Source: Pararhodobacter aggregans (GTDB taxonomy: Bacteria; Pseudomonadota; Alphaproteobacteria; Rhodobacterales; Rhodobacteraceae). From it: 64,000 nucleotides of DNA. The translations under genes and the position numbers were made by a program. Position 1 is the first letter of the stretch, and each line of letters opens with the position of its first letter. The stretch lies in assembly GCF_003075525.1 (NCBI RefSeq), contig NZ_QDDR01000001.1, positions 558,001-622,000 of the forward strand. The letters are read 5' to 3'. Below, piece by piece: positions 27,190-39,286 of the stretch. The notes beneath the pieces are model-generated. The model was given only the letters and a program-made list of their open reading frames with translations. It had not been told where the DNA came from and made no database searches.

Positions 27190-28206
27190 TCAGTCGCGGG
27201 TGCAGATCACCCGGACCGAATCGTATTTCTTCCGCGGCTCGGCCAGCGCGGTCGCGGCAAACAGCCGGGCCGAATGGCGGACCTGCGCGTCGATGTCGGC
27301 CTGCGTGACGTCGCGGCGCTCCATCTCGGCGGTGATCCGGGCCTCGTCGACCATCCAGTCAGGCAGGAATTGCCGGACATAGCCGCGATAGAGCACGGCC
27401 TGCACCTTCAGCCCCGCGGCCTCGGCGCAGGCCTGCAGGCTTTCCGGCGTGAAGAAATTCAGATGGCGCGGCACGTCCAGCCAGCGCCAGCGCGGGCCCA
27501 TCCGGCGGCTGCCCTCGGAGGCGTTGTTCGGCACTTCGACCGACATGACCCCGTCCTCGGTCAGCAGTTCACGGGCATTGGCCAGCGCCAGAACCGGGTC
27601 CAGCGTATGCTCCAGCACATGCGAGAAGACGATGAGGTCGTAGCGCCGGTCCTGCACCTCGGCGGGCAGCTGTTCGGCCGTGCCCTCCATCACGTCGAGG
27701 CCGCGCTCCCGCGCCACCCGGACCGCGCGCGGGTCGGGCTCCACCCCGCGGACATGGCGCAGATGGGGCCCGAAGGTCCGCATCCGGTCACCGTCGCCGC
27801 AACCGATTTCCAGCCCGTTCTCCGATCCCGCCGGAATGATCGAGCGCCACCAGGCCGAGGTGGGCTCCGCCCCGCGCTCGAACCGATAGGCCAGCGCGCC
27901 CAGCACCTTGCCCAGCAGACCCACGCTTTCGGCCTCGGCCTCCACATCGGGTTTGTAACGCTCGGCATGGGTGTAATAGGCGTCGATGTCGTAGAAACTG
28001 GCGACTTCGGAGGGGCGCGGCCGCGGGAAGACCTGGCCGAAACCGTCGTCGGCGTTCCACCAGATCTGCCAGGCGCGCCGGTCAGCGGGGCGGCGCCAGT
28101 CGATGGGCACCGTAAGACCGGGGTGCATGACAGACCCCGTGAGGGGGCAGCATGGGTAGATGCTCAGCGGGGCAATCGTTTCCGACATGCCTGCGAAGTC
28201 CTTCAT
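27190..28206 (-). CDS. Class I SAM-dependent methyltransferase
   Basis: 338-residue protein. An N-terminal zinc-finger-like stretch (SIYPCCPLTG) is followed by a region typical of C-methyltransferase-like proteins (FGQVFPRPRPSEVASFYDIDAYYTHAE) and a methyltransferase-11/23 domain with motif I GLEIGCGDGDRMRTFG, VEPDPRAVRVA, YDLIVFSHVLEHTLDP and VEVPN. The HVLEH motif is common in enzymes modifying sugars or lipids at the envelope; the target is unknown. ATG 28206 has GGAG 7 bases upstream, whereas the frame is open 45 codons further. No glycosyltransferase or sugar genes adjoin it. Confidence 0.82.
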   Translation of the reverse strand: MKDFAGMSETIAPLSIYPCCPLTGSVMHPGLTVPIDWRRPADRRAWQIWWNADDGFGQVFPRPRPSEVASFYDIDAYYTHAERYKPDVEAEAESVGLLGKVLGALAYRFERGAEPTSAWWRSIIPAGSENGLEIGCGDGDRMRTFGPHLRHVRGVEPDPRAVRVARERGLDVMEGTAEQLPAEVQDRRYDLIVFSHVLEHTLDPVLALANARELLTEDGVMSVEVPNNASEGSRRMGPRWRWLDVPRHLNFFTPESLQACAEAAGLKVQAVLYRGYVRQFLPDWMVDEARITAEMERRDVTQADIDAQVRHSARLFAATALAEPRKKYDSVRVICTRD

Positions 28207-28285
28207 GGGTCGTCTCCATCCGCTTGGAATGGATCGGTCGTGATCCCACAATGAGGCAACACTTGGGCAATGTATCGGAAAACCT

Positions 28286-28426
28286 TCAGATCGCGCCGGA
28301 GAAAATTGCAGGATGCAACGCCGCGACCTCGGTCGCGCCATGGCCGAGGGCCGAGACGGTCCCGGCGATCAGCAGGGCGGCGGCGACGGCGCCCCAGAGG
28401 CGGGCGGCTTTGAAATGGCGGGGCAT
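28286..28426 (-). CDS. Small single-span membrane or secreted peptide (46 aa)
   Basis: Short ORF MPRHFKAARLWGAVAAALLI... with a basic N-terminus, one hydrophobic segment (about residues 10-27) and the end HPAIFSGAI. It has a strong Shine-Dalgarno sequence, AAAGGAGA, about 5 bases before ATG 28426. This placement and the N-positive/hydrophobic pattern suggest a genuine small protein, either a signal-peptide-processed or a single-pass membrane peptide. It sits between the divergent hemC gene and the downstream methyltransferase (79 bases away, same strand). I do not recognise the family. Confidence 0.5.
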   Translation of the reverse strand: MPRHFKAARLWGAVAAALLIAGTVSALGHGATEVAALHPAIFSGAI

Positions 28427-28491
28427 GGCGGTCTCCTTTCACGCTGATGCCCATGGGTCGTGCGGCATCGCGCGCCGGTTCAAAAATGCGC

Positions 28492-28520
28492 GCCCCGTTG
28501 CGCGCCTTCGCGCGCGGGGC
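28492..28520 (+). other. Strong hairpin in the hemC leader
   Basis: Nested inverted repeats GCCCCG...CGGGGC (28492-28497, 28515-28520) and GCGCG...CGCGC inside them, ending just before the hemC Shine-Dalgarno AAGGAAAG. It could affect initiation or simply reflect the high GC content. Confidence 0.35.
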
Positions 28521-28531
28521 TAAGGAAAGCC

Positions 28532-29479
28532 ATGAGCGTGACCCTGCCTTCCCCCTCCGACCCGTTGCGTATCGGCACCCGCGGCTCGCCGCTGGCGCTG
28601 GCGCAGGCCCATGAAACGCGCGCCCGGCTGATGGCGGCCTTCGACCTGCCGGAAGCGGCCTTCGAGATCGTCACCGTGCTGACGACCGGCGACCGCGTGC
28701 AGGACCGCGCGCTGAAGGAGCTGGGCGGCAAGGGCCTTTTCACCCGCGAGATCGAGGAGATGATGCTGGCGGGGACGCTGGACATCGCCGTCCATTCGAT
28801 GAAGGACATGCCGGTCGCGCAGCCCGAGGGGCTGGTGCTGGACTGCTACCTGCCGCGTGAAGATGTGCGCGACGCCTTCGTCTCGCCGCAGGTCGGGCGG
28901 CTGGCGGATCTGGCGCCGGGGCAGGTGGTCGGCACCTCGTCGCTCAGGCGCCGCGCGCAGCTTCTGCACCGGCGGCCGGACCTGAAGGTCGTGGAATTCC
29001 GCGGCAACGTGCAGACCCGGCTGCGCAAATTGTCCGAGAAGGTCGCCGATTGCACCTTCCTCGCCATGGCGGGCCTCAACCGGCTGGGCATGGCCGAGGT
29101 GGCGCGCTCGGCCATCGCGCCCGAGGAGATGCTGCCGGCGGTCGCCCAGGGCGCCATCGGCATCGAGCGGCGGCAGGACGACCGGCGCGCGGCCGAGATG
29201 CTGGCGATGATCCACCACGGGCCGACCGGCCAGCGGCTGGCCGCCGAACGCGCCTATCTGGCGACGCTCGACGGCTCCTGCGAGACGCCGATCGCCGGGC
29301 TGGCGGTGCTGGAAGGCGGCGAGATCTGGCTCAGGGGCGAGATCCTGCGCCCCGACGGCTCGGACGCGCTGGCCGAGGAAGGCCGCGCCCCGGTCGCCGA
29401 GGGTGCGGCGCTGGGCGAGGAGATCGCCCGCCGCCTGCTGGCCCGGGCACCGGCCGGATTCTTCGACTGGCGGGCCTGA
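28532..29479 (+). CDS. hemC: Hydroxymethylbilane synthase (porphobilinogen deaminase)
   Basis: 315-residue HemC: polymerises four porphobilinogen molecules into hydroxymethylbilane, in heme and, where present, bacteriochlorophyll synthesis. RIGTRGSPLALAQA at the N-terminus, LKELGGKGLFTREIEE, DIAVHSMKDMP, TSSLRRRAQLL (cofactor/substrate-binding Arg) and cofactor-attachment Cys in LDGSCETPIAGLA. Start ATG 28532 follows TAAGGAAAG; the longer open frame from 28460 lacks such a site. The downstream hairpin is shared with the convergent mnmH. Confidence 0.96.
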   Translation: MSVTLPSPSDPLRIGTRGSPLALAQAHETRARLMAAFDLPEAAFEIVTVLTTGDRVQDRALKELGGKGLFTREIEEMMLAGTLDIAVHSMKDMPVAQPEGLVLDCYLPREDVRDAFVSPQVGRLADLAPGQVVGTSSLRRRAQLLHRRPDLKVVEFRGNVQTRLRKLSEKVADCTFLAMAGLNRLGMAEVARSAIAPEEMLPAVAQGAIGIERRQDDRRAAEMLAMIHHGPTGQRLAAERAYLATLDGSCETPIAGLAVLEGGEIWLRGEILRPDGSDALAEEGRAPVAEGAALGEEIARRLLARAPAGFFDWRA

Positions 29480-29502
29480 AGGCCTGACATTTCACTGATG
29501 TT

Positions 29503-29545
29503 GGAAAACTGAAACTCCGGCCGCCATGGCGCCGGGGTTTTCGTA
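29503..29545. terminator. Bidirectional terminator between hemC and mnmH
   Basis: CCGGCCGC/GCGCCGG stem (one bulge) around CATG, flanked by AAAACTGAAA on the left and GGGGTTTTC on the right, so a T-run follows the stem in either direction. It lies between two convergent genes (hemC stop 29479, mnmH stop 29565). Confidence 0.6.
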
Positions 29546-29564
29546 TTCCCCTGTCGGGAAAGTG

Positions 29565-30614
29565 TCAGCCGAGCCAGGCGGCGATGCGATCCGCCAGACC
29601 CTCCTGCGCGGCGTCGTCCAGCCTGTCCGCGACCAGGACCTCGGTCGCCGGGGCCTGCCGCAGCCGGGTCTTGGCATAGCGCGGATCGTAATGTTCCTGC
29701 ATCAGCCGCGCCGCCAGTGGTGCGAAATCGCCCGCCCCGGCCAGCGCCTGCCACTCGGCAATGGTCTCGCGCGCGTGATAGGGGCCAAGGGCGGCGATAC
29801 GTGCCGCCAGCTCCTCGGGGTCGGCGCTGATATCGGCATAGGCGCGGGTCAGCCATGCGGCCCGCGCCGCCACCGGCGCGGCGATCTCGATCCGCGGCGC
29901 CTCCTGCATCGCGCGCCACAGCGCAGGCGGCAGGCGCAGCTCGCCGATCCGGTTCGATTCCGCCTCGACCAGCACCGGCCGGGTGGGATCGAGCCGCGCC
30001 ATGGCATGGGCAAGCGCGCTCTCGAAGCCCTTCTGCGCCGGCTGGGCATCGCCCGGCACCAAGCCGAACAGGCTGCCCCGGTGCCGCGCCAGCCCCTCCA
30101 GGTCGATGACCTGCCCGCCGCGCGCCCGCACCTTCGCCAGGATCGCGGTCTTGGCGCTGCCGGTATTGCCGTCGAGCACCGCGACCGGGCCGGGGAAGGG
30201 CGCCTCGTAAAGCGCCTGCTGCACCAGCCGCCGCCAGCTGCGCCAGCCGCCCTCCAGCACGCCGACCCGCCAGCCGATCTGGCCGTAGATCAGGGCAATG
30301 GAATTCGAGCGCATGCCTCCGCGCCAGCAATAGACCAGCGGGCGATAGGTGGCGGGCTTGTCGGCCAGATGGGTCAGCAGGTGCCCGGCGGCGTTCCGCG
30401 CGACATAGGCGGCGCCGAGGCGCCGGGCGAGGAAGCGGCTTTCCTGCACATAGATCGTGCCGATCTCGGCCCGTTCCGCGTTGCTGAGCGACGGGAGGTT
30501 AACGGCGCCGGGGACGTGATCCTCGGCGTATTCGGCGGGCGAACGGGTGTCGATCACCTCGTCATAGGGAAGCGAGGCGAGATCGGCGATCGAGGTGAGG
30601 GTGACGCGCTGCAT
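29565..30614 (-). CDS. mnmH: tRNA 2-selenouridine synthase MnmH
   Basis: 349-residue MnmH/SelU: converts the wobble 2-thiouridine of certain tRNAs to 2-selenouridine, via a geranylated intermediate. N-terminal rhodanese domain (about 1-125: EVIDTRSPAEYAEDHVPGA, catalytic Cys in YCWRGGMRSN) and C-terminal P-loop domain with Walker A LDGNTGSAKTAIL, where Ala replaces the usual Gly before Lys, and VLVEAESNRIG. Length is normal. No selD or selA lies in the window, so use of selenium depends on genes elsewhere. Divergent from valS with a repeat element between them. Confidence 0.93.
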   Translation of the reverse strand: MQRVTLTSIADLASLPYDEVIDTRSPAEYAEDHVPGAVNLPSLSNAERAEIGTIYVQESRFLARRLGAAYVARNAAGHLLTHLADKPATYRPLVYCWRGGMRSNSIALIYGQIGWRVGVLEGGWRSWRRLVQQALYEAPFPGPVAVLDGNTGSAKTAILAKVRARGGQVIDLEGLARHRGSLFGLVPGDAQPAQKGFESALAHAMARLDPTRPVLVEAESNRIGELRLPPALWRAMQEAPRIEIAAPVAARAAWLTRAYADISADPEELAARIAALGPYHARETIAEWQALAGAGDFAPLAARLMQEHYDPRYAKTRLRQAPATEVLVADRLDDAAQEGLADRIAAWLG

Positions 30615-30719
30615 GGCTCTGGCTTAGCGGAGCGAAGGCAGGCCGGGAAGGGGTTTCGCCCTGGGCTGCACCTGCGGGCGACCGGGGCAGGTGGCTGCCG
30701 CCGCCAGAGAAGGCAAGAC

Positions 30720-30885
30720 GCGGGGGGCTGCCGCCCCCCGCACCCCCTGCCCAAAGGGGGGCACGCCCCCCTTTGGAAACCCCGTGGATATTTGAAGAAC
30801 AAAGATGCGGATTAGCGTTTCGTTAACCTGCATCTTTGTTCTTCAAATATCCCACGGGGGTCCGGGGGTGTGAAACCCCCGGGGC
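30720..30885 (+). repeat. Composite palindromic repeat, copy 2
   Basis: Hairpins CGGGGGG/CCCCCCG and CCAAAGGGGGG/CCCCCCTTTGG, then the core palindrome: left arm 30780-30808 and right arm 30830-30859 match over 29-30 bases with one indel, enclosing CGTTAACC. It ends with a CCGGGGG/CCCCCGG hairpin. It lies between the divergent genes mnmH and valS, so it cannot be a terminator for either. The 348-base gap holds no gene. Confidence 0.92.
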
Positions 30886-30962
30886 CTGCAACCAGTGCGC
30901 CGCTCTTCCCCTTTGCGCTTTGCTTGGCTAAACACCGGCGAAACCTCCCGAGGATTGCGCAG

Positions 30963-33881
<2,919 letters not shown>

Positions 33882-33920
33882 GGCGGGATCGGTTTCGCCC
33901 TCGTTCCTCGGGCGACCAAG

Positions 33921-34180
33921 GCGGGGGGCTGCCGCCCCCCGCACCCCCCGCCCAAAGGGGGGCACGCCCCCCTTTGGAAACCCCGTGGATATTTGAAGAA
34001 CAAAGATGGGAAAGCGGCGTGGCCACCGGGACCAGGCCGCCCTCTTCGTTCACGGTCATCGGCTTCCCAGCCTGTACCGTGGCCTCAGGATGGTGCGTTA
34101 ACCTTAAGGGTCGGTAAACTGCGCCATCTTTGTTCTCCAAATATCCTCCGGGGGGTCCGGGGGGTGGAAAACCCCCCGGC
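33921..34180 (+). repeat. Composite palindromic repeat, copy 3 (expanded loop)
   Basis: Same order as copy 2: CGGGGGG/CCCCCCG and CCAAAGGGG-type hairpins, left core arm (33981-34009, GTGGATATTTGAAGAACAAAG), right arm (34122-34152, ATCTTTGTTCTCCAAATATC) and a final CCGGGGGG/CCCCCCGG hairpin. The core loop is about 113 bases instead of about 20-25; the added sequence (about 34010-34110) has no start/stop structure suggesting a gene. It lies between the convergent valS and tesA. Confidence 0.88.
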
Positions 34181-34204
34181 CTCGCCACCAGCGCATCGCT
34201 CCGC

Positions 34205-34904
34205 TCAGGGCGTGATGCGGGCCAGGAGATCCTCGACCGCCGGACCCAGGGCCTCAACCACCAGGTCCACACCCTGCGGGTTGGGGTGGATCATGTCGTT
34301 CTGAAACAGCGACCCGGGCGCCGCCCCCGCCTCGACCGCGGCGCCGATCGGGGCCAGCATGTCGGGGACGAGGAGCGCGCCGTGTTCCGCCGCGACCTCG
34401 GGATACATCGCCGCGAAGGCCTGCTGATACTCCGGCCCGTAATTGCCGGGGGCGGGCAGGCCGACCAGCAGCGCCGGGATCCCCTCGTCCGAGAGCCGGG
34501 CCAGGATCGCGTCGAGGTTGGCGCGGCTCAGCGCCGGGTCAATCCCGCGCAACAGATCATTGCCCCCCAGCGCCACGATCACCGCCTGCGGCCCATCGGC
34601 CAGCGTCCAGTCGAGCCGCGCCAGCCCCCCGGTCGTCGTATCGCCGCTGACCCCCGCATTCTGCACCGCCACGTCATGCCCGCGCGCCCTGAGCCAGGCT
34701 TCCAGCTGCGGCACCAGCCCTTCGTCCTGCATCAGCCCGTAGCCCTGGGTCAGCGAATCCCCCAGTGCGGTGATGCGCAATGTTTCGGCAGAGGCGACGG
34801 AAAACGGCGCGGCCAGCGTGAAAACCAGCGCTGCCGCCGCCATCCAGCGCTTGCCTGTGCGCCCCGAGACCCCATATCGGCCTAAACCGCCAAGGAAATT
34901 CTTC

Positions 34905-34906
<2 letters not shown>
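34205..34906 (-). CDS. tesA: Arylesterase / acyl-CoA thioesterase I (TesA-type SGNH hydrolase)
   Basis: 233-residue SGNH-hydrolase with a signal peptide (RWMAAAALVFTLAAPFSVASA). Block I ITALGDSLTQGYGL (catalytic Ser), block II Gly in VSGDTTTGG, block III VIVALGGNDLLRG (Asn) and block V FQNDMIHPNPQG (Asp/His). Probably a periplasmic esterase/lysophospholipase. The start is taken at 34906, where AGGACAGGAT precedes it; an internal ATG at 34843 would shorten the signal peptide. Its start codon overlaps the start codon of the divergent ybbA by two bases (CATG). The tesA/ybbA/ybbP arrangement matches the E. coli locus. Confidence 0.9.
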
Positions 34907-35608
<702 letters not shown>

Positions 35609-35612
<4 letters not shown>

Positions 35613-38128
35613 GCCTCGCCATCGCCGCAAGGCTGGCCCGGCGCGAGCTGCGCAGCGGGTTGGGCGGGTTCCGCATCTTTCTTTTGTGCCTGACGCTGGG
35701 CGTGGGGGCCATCGCCGCCGTGGGTTCGGTCCGCTCGGCCATCGAGGGCGGGCTCGCCCGCGAGGGGCGGGCGCTTCTGGGCGGTGACGCCGAACTGCGC
35801 CTGACCTATCGCTTCGCCGATGAGGCCGAACGCGCCTGGCTGACCGAGCATGCCGCCGCCTGGTCGGAGGTGGTCGATTTCCGCTCCATGGCCACCGCGC
35901 CCTCGGGTGAGCGGTCGCTGACCCAGGTCAAGGCCATCGACGACAACTGGCCGCTGGTCGGCGCCCCGGTCTTCGAGCCGCCGATGGACGTGGCCACCCT
36001 GCTCGCCGGGCGCGACGGGCTGCCGGGCGCGGCGCTCGACCCCTTGCTGATCGACCGGCTGGGCCTCGCCGTGGGCGATACGGTGCGCCTCGGCACCCAG
36101 GATTTCGCCCTGATGGCCGCGGTGGTGCGCGAGCCGGACACCGTGGGCACCACCTTCGGCTTCGGCCCCCGCAGCCTGGTGGGGATCGAGGCCCTGCGCC
36201 AGTCCGGGCTGGTCGGCGCCGGGTCGATGTTCGACACCTCGTACCGGCTGCTGCTGCCCGAGGGCGCGACCCTGGCCCAGACCCGCCGCTCGCTGATCGA
36301 CACCTTCCACGACGCCGGCATCCGCTGGCGCGATTCGACCCGGGCCGAGCCGGGGATCGAGCGTTTCGTCGACCGGATCGGCGCCTTCCTGGTGCTGGTC
36401 GGGCTGGCCGGGCTCGCCGTGGGCGGCATCGGCGTCTCGGCGGCGGTGCGGGCCTATCTCGACGCGAAGACCGGGGTCATCGCCACGCTGAAGACGCTGG
36501 GGGCCGAGGGGCGGGTGATCTTCGCCACCTATTTCCTGCAGATCGGCGCGCTGACCCTGCTGGGCGTGGCGCTGGGCGTGGCGTTGGGCGCCGGGGCGCT
36601 GCTGGTCGCTGTGCCGCTGGCGCAGGACAGCCTGCCGGTGCCCATTGCCAACGGCATCTACCCGCGTCCGCTGGCCGAGGCCGCGCTCTATGGCCTGCTG
36701 ACGGCGCTGGTCTTCACCCTCTGGCCGCTGGCCCGGGTCGAACGGGTCCGCGCCGCCGCGCTGTATCGCGGGCAGGGGGGCGAGGCCCGGGCCCGGCCGC
36801 GCGCCTTGCTGATGCTGGCGCTGGCGCTCTCGGTCGCGGCGCTGATCGGCGTGGCGGTCTGGTTCTCGGGCACCTGGCAGCTGGCGCTGGGCACGGCGCT
36901 GGGCATCGCCGGCTCGCTCGGGCTGCTGGCGCTGGTGGCGGTGGCGCTCAGGGCGCTGGCCCGGCGGGCGGCGCGGTCGCGCGCACTCAGGGGGCGGACG
37001 GCGCTGCGGTTGGCGCTGGGCGCGGTCGGCAACCCGAGGGAAGGCGCGGTGGCGGTGGTGCTGTCGCTGGGGCTGGGCCTGACGGTGCTGGCCACCGTCG
37101 GGCAGATCGACGCCAACCTGCGCGGCGCCATCTCGACCGAGATGCCCGACCGCGCGCCCTCGTTCTTCTTCCTCGACCTGCAACCCGATCAGGTGGAACC
37201 GTTCCGGATGGCGCTTTCGTCCTTCGAGGGCGTGAGCGACATCGAGACGGCGCCGCAGCTGCGGGGGGTGATCGCCCAGATCAACGGCCGCCCGGCGCGG
37301 GAATACGGCAACCATTGGGTGCTGAGGGGCGACCGTGGCCTGACCTATGCCGCCGATCAGGGGCGGCTCAGGCTGACCGAGGGCGAGTGGTGGCCCGAGG
37401 ATTACGCTGGCCCGCCGCTGATCTCCTTCGGGGCCGAGGAAGGGGCGGAGCTGGGACTGAAGCTCGGCGACACGATCACCGTGAACGTGCTCGGCCGCGA
37501 CATCACCGGCACCATCGCCAATTTCCGCGAACTCGACTTCCGCACCGGCGGGATCGGCTTCGTCATGACCTTCAACCCGGGCGCCTTTACCGGGGCGCCG
37601 CATACGGTGATCGCCACCGCCCGTGCGCCCGAGGGCAGCGAGGGGGCGATCCTGCGGGCATTGGGGCGGGACTTCCCGAACGTGACCGCCATCCCGATCC
37701 GCGAGGCTGCCGAGCGGCTGGGCGAGGCGCTGGGCGCGCTGGCCGCCGCCACCTCGCTGGCGGCGCTGGCGACGCTCGCCACCGGCTTCGTGGTGCTGAT
37801 CGGCGCTGCCGCCGCGGGCGAAAGGGCGCGGGTCTTCGAGGCGGCGGTGCTGAAGACGCTGGGGGCGACGCGCGGCCGGATCCTCGCCAGCTTCGCCCTG
37901 CGCTCGGCGCTGATGGGGGGCGCGGCCGGGCTGGTGGCGATCGGCGCGGGCGGGTTTTCCGCCTGGGCCGTGCTCACCCAGGTGATGGAGATCCCGTTCC
38001 GCTTCGACCCGGTCTCGGCCCTGCTGATCGTGCTGGGCGGAATCCTGGCGGTGCTGCTCGCGGGGCTGTTGTTCGCGCTCCGTCCGCTGGCGGCGCGGCC
38101 TGCGGGCGTGCTCCGCGCTCAGGAGTGA
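35609..38128 (+). CDS. ybbP: FtsX-family ABC permease, YbbP type
   Basis: 839-residue permease. N-terminal membrane segment (IFLLCLTLGVGAIAAVGSV), a large periplasmic domain with the ALLGGDAEL motif, an FtsX core (about 255-380), a second set of membrane helices (about 390-470), a second periplasmic domain and a final FtsX core (about 705-830, ending RPAGVLRAQE). Ten or so hydrophobic segments, as in YbbP. Function uncertain; the link with the divergent esterase TesA suggests lipid or lysophospholipid handling in the envelope, which is inference. Overlaps ybbA by 4 bases. Confidence 0.9.
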
Positions 38129-38138
38129 GGAAGGAAGC

Positions 38139-38361
38139 GGGGGCCAGCCCCCTCGACTCCCGGCCGCGCCACGGGCGCGGCGTTCCCGAGACGCCGCTCA
38201 CCCCCCGCCAAAGGGGACCCTCGGGCCCCCTTTGGAAACCCCCGAGGATATTTTTAGAACAAAGATGAAGATTAAGAGGGCGTTAAGCCGCAATCTTCGT
38301 TCTTCAAATATCCTCGGGGGGTGAATGCCCGCAGGGCAGAGGGGGGCAGACGGCCCCCCTT
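38139..38361 (+). repeat. Composite palindromic repeat, copy 4
   Basis: Begins 10 bases after ybbP. It shares more than 40 bases almost identically with copy 1 (GGGGGCCAGCCCCCTCGACT and the CGCGCC/GGCGCG region) but lacks copy 1's 27-base insertion. Then the CCAAAGGGG/CCCCTTTGG hairpin, core arms (38239-38268 and 38292-38320) around GCGTTAAGCC, and a downstream GGGGGGC/GCCCCCC hairpin to 38361. Confidence 0.9.
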
Positions 38362-38499
38362 CTTCGGCGCGGCGGCACGCCGCGCCGCTGGTCGCCCGAG
38401 GCGCCCGCGATAGCGGGTAACGAGGGCGAAACCCCTCTGCTGCCCGCGCCTCCGTGCCGCAAGTCTGGCCGGTGCCTCCCCGGCTGGCACCCGCGCCGA

Positions 38500-39286
38500 C
38501 GCCATTCAGGCGGTGGGGCTCAGCCGTTCGCCCAGAAACATTGCCCTGGCGCCGAGGGCAATCACCGGACCGCTCAGCTGCGCCTCTGCCGCGCGGGCGG
38601 GGCCCGGGATCGCCTGCCGGAGCGGAGAACCCAGCCCCGAGGTCACCGCGCCCCATAGCGCCGCGCGCAGCAGGTCCCGGGGCTGGCTTTGCCCCAGCCG
38701 CGGGGCAGGAAGGCCAGAACCAGCAGCGGCATTGCCAGCAGGAGATGCCCGGCCGGCGCCCCGAGCGGCGGGCAGGCCTCCCGCCCGGGCGGGGACCATT
38801 ATCCCGCACCCGGCGCTACCCCCGCCGACAGCAGCGCCGCGGTTGGAGCGGGCGGCGCCCTCATCCCGGGCGGCGGCGGGGTTGTGGCTTCCGTCGGCGC
38901 CTCCGCGGCCTCGGCAAGGCGCCGTCTGCCCGGCTGCAGCGCCCTTTGTCAGCGCTTTCCCTGCCTTCCGGTGAACAGGACCAGCGCCCTGACGCCCGCG
39001 TCGAGCGCTCTTTGGGCCAAGGAGAAACCCGGCAGGTGGAGCGTCGGCCACAGGGCCGCCCAGGTCATCAGGAGCGCGGGCCCCGTCCGCGTGTCGGGCA
39101 GCAGCGCCGCCGGCCCCGCCAGCGCCGGCACAACGCCGCGCTGGGGGCTTCGCGCTCGCCACCACCCGGATCACGGCAAGGGGCAGGGCCTCGGTGAGCC
39201 CTGCCCTTGTCGCTGCCCGGCACAGCAGCGAACTGGCCGCGCGGGCCCCCGTCACCAGCGCCGCGAGCAGCGCCCGGCGTATCGCC
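38500..39286 (-). pseudogene. Decayed EamA/DMT-family transporter
   Basis: No intact ORF, but DMT-transporter fragments run in order on the minus strand in different frames. Near 39.27-39.15 kb: RRALLAALVTGARAASSLL...AGLTEALPLAVIRVV (N-terminal helix and arginine region). Near 39.13-38.95 kb: ALLMTWAALWPTLHLPGFSLAQ followed by LDAGVRALVLFTG. Near 38.66-38.52 kb: AVTSGLGSPLRQ, ARAAEAQLSGPVIALG and AMFLGERLSPTA, close to the 'AQLSxPVIAxxxGxxxLGERL' end of EamA proteins. Frameshifts separate them and a stop follows the last. It sits directly downstream of the aminotransferase on the same strand. Reading frames inferred by eye. Confidence 0.55.
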
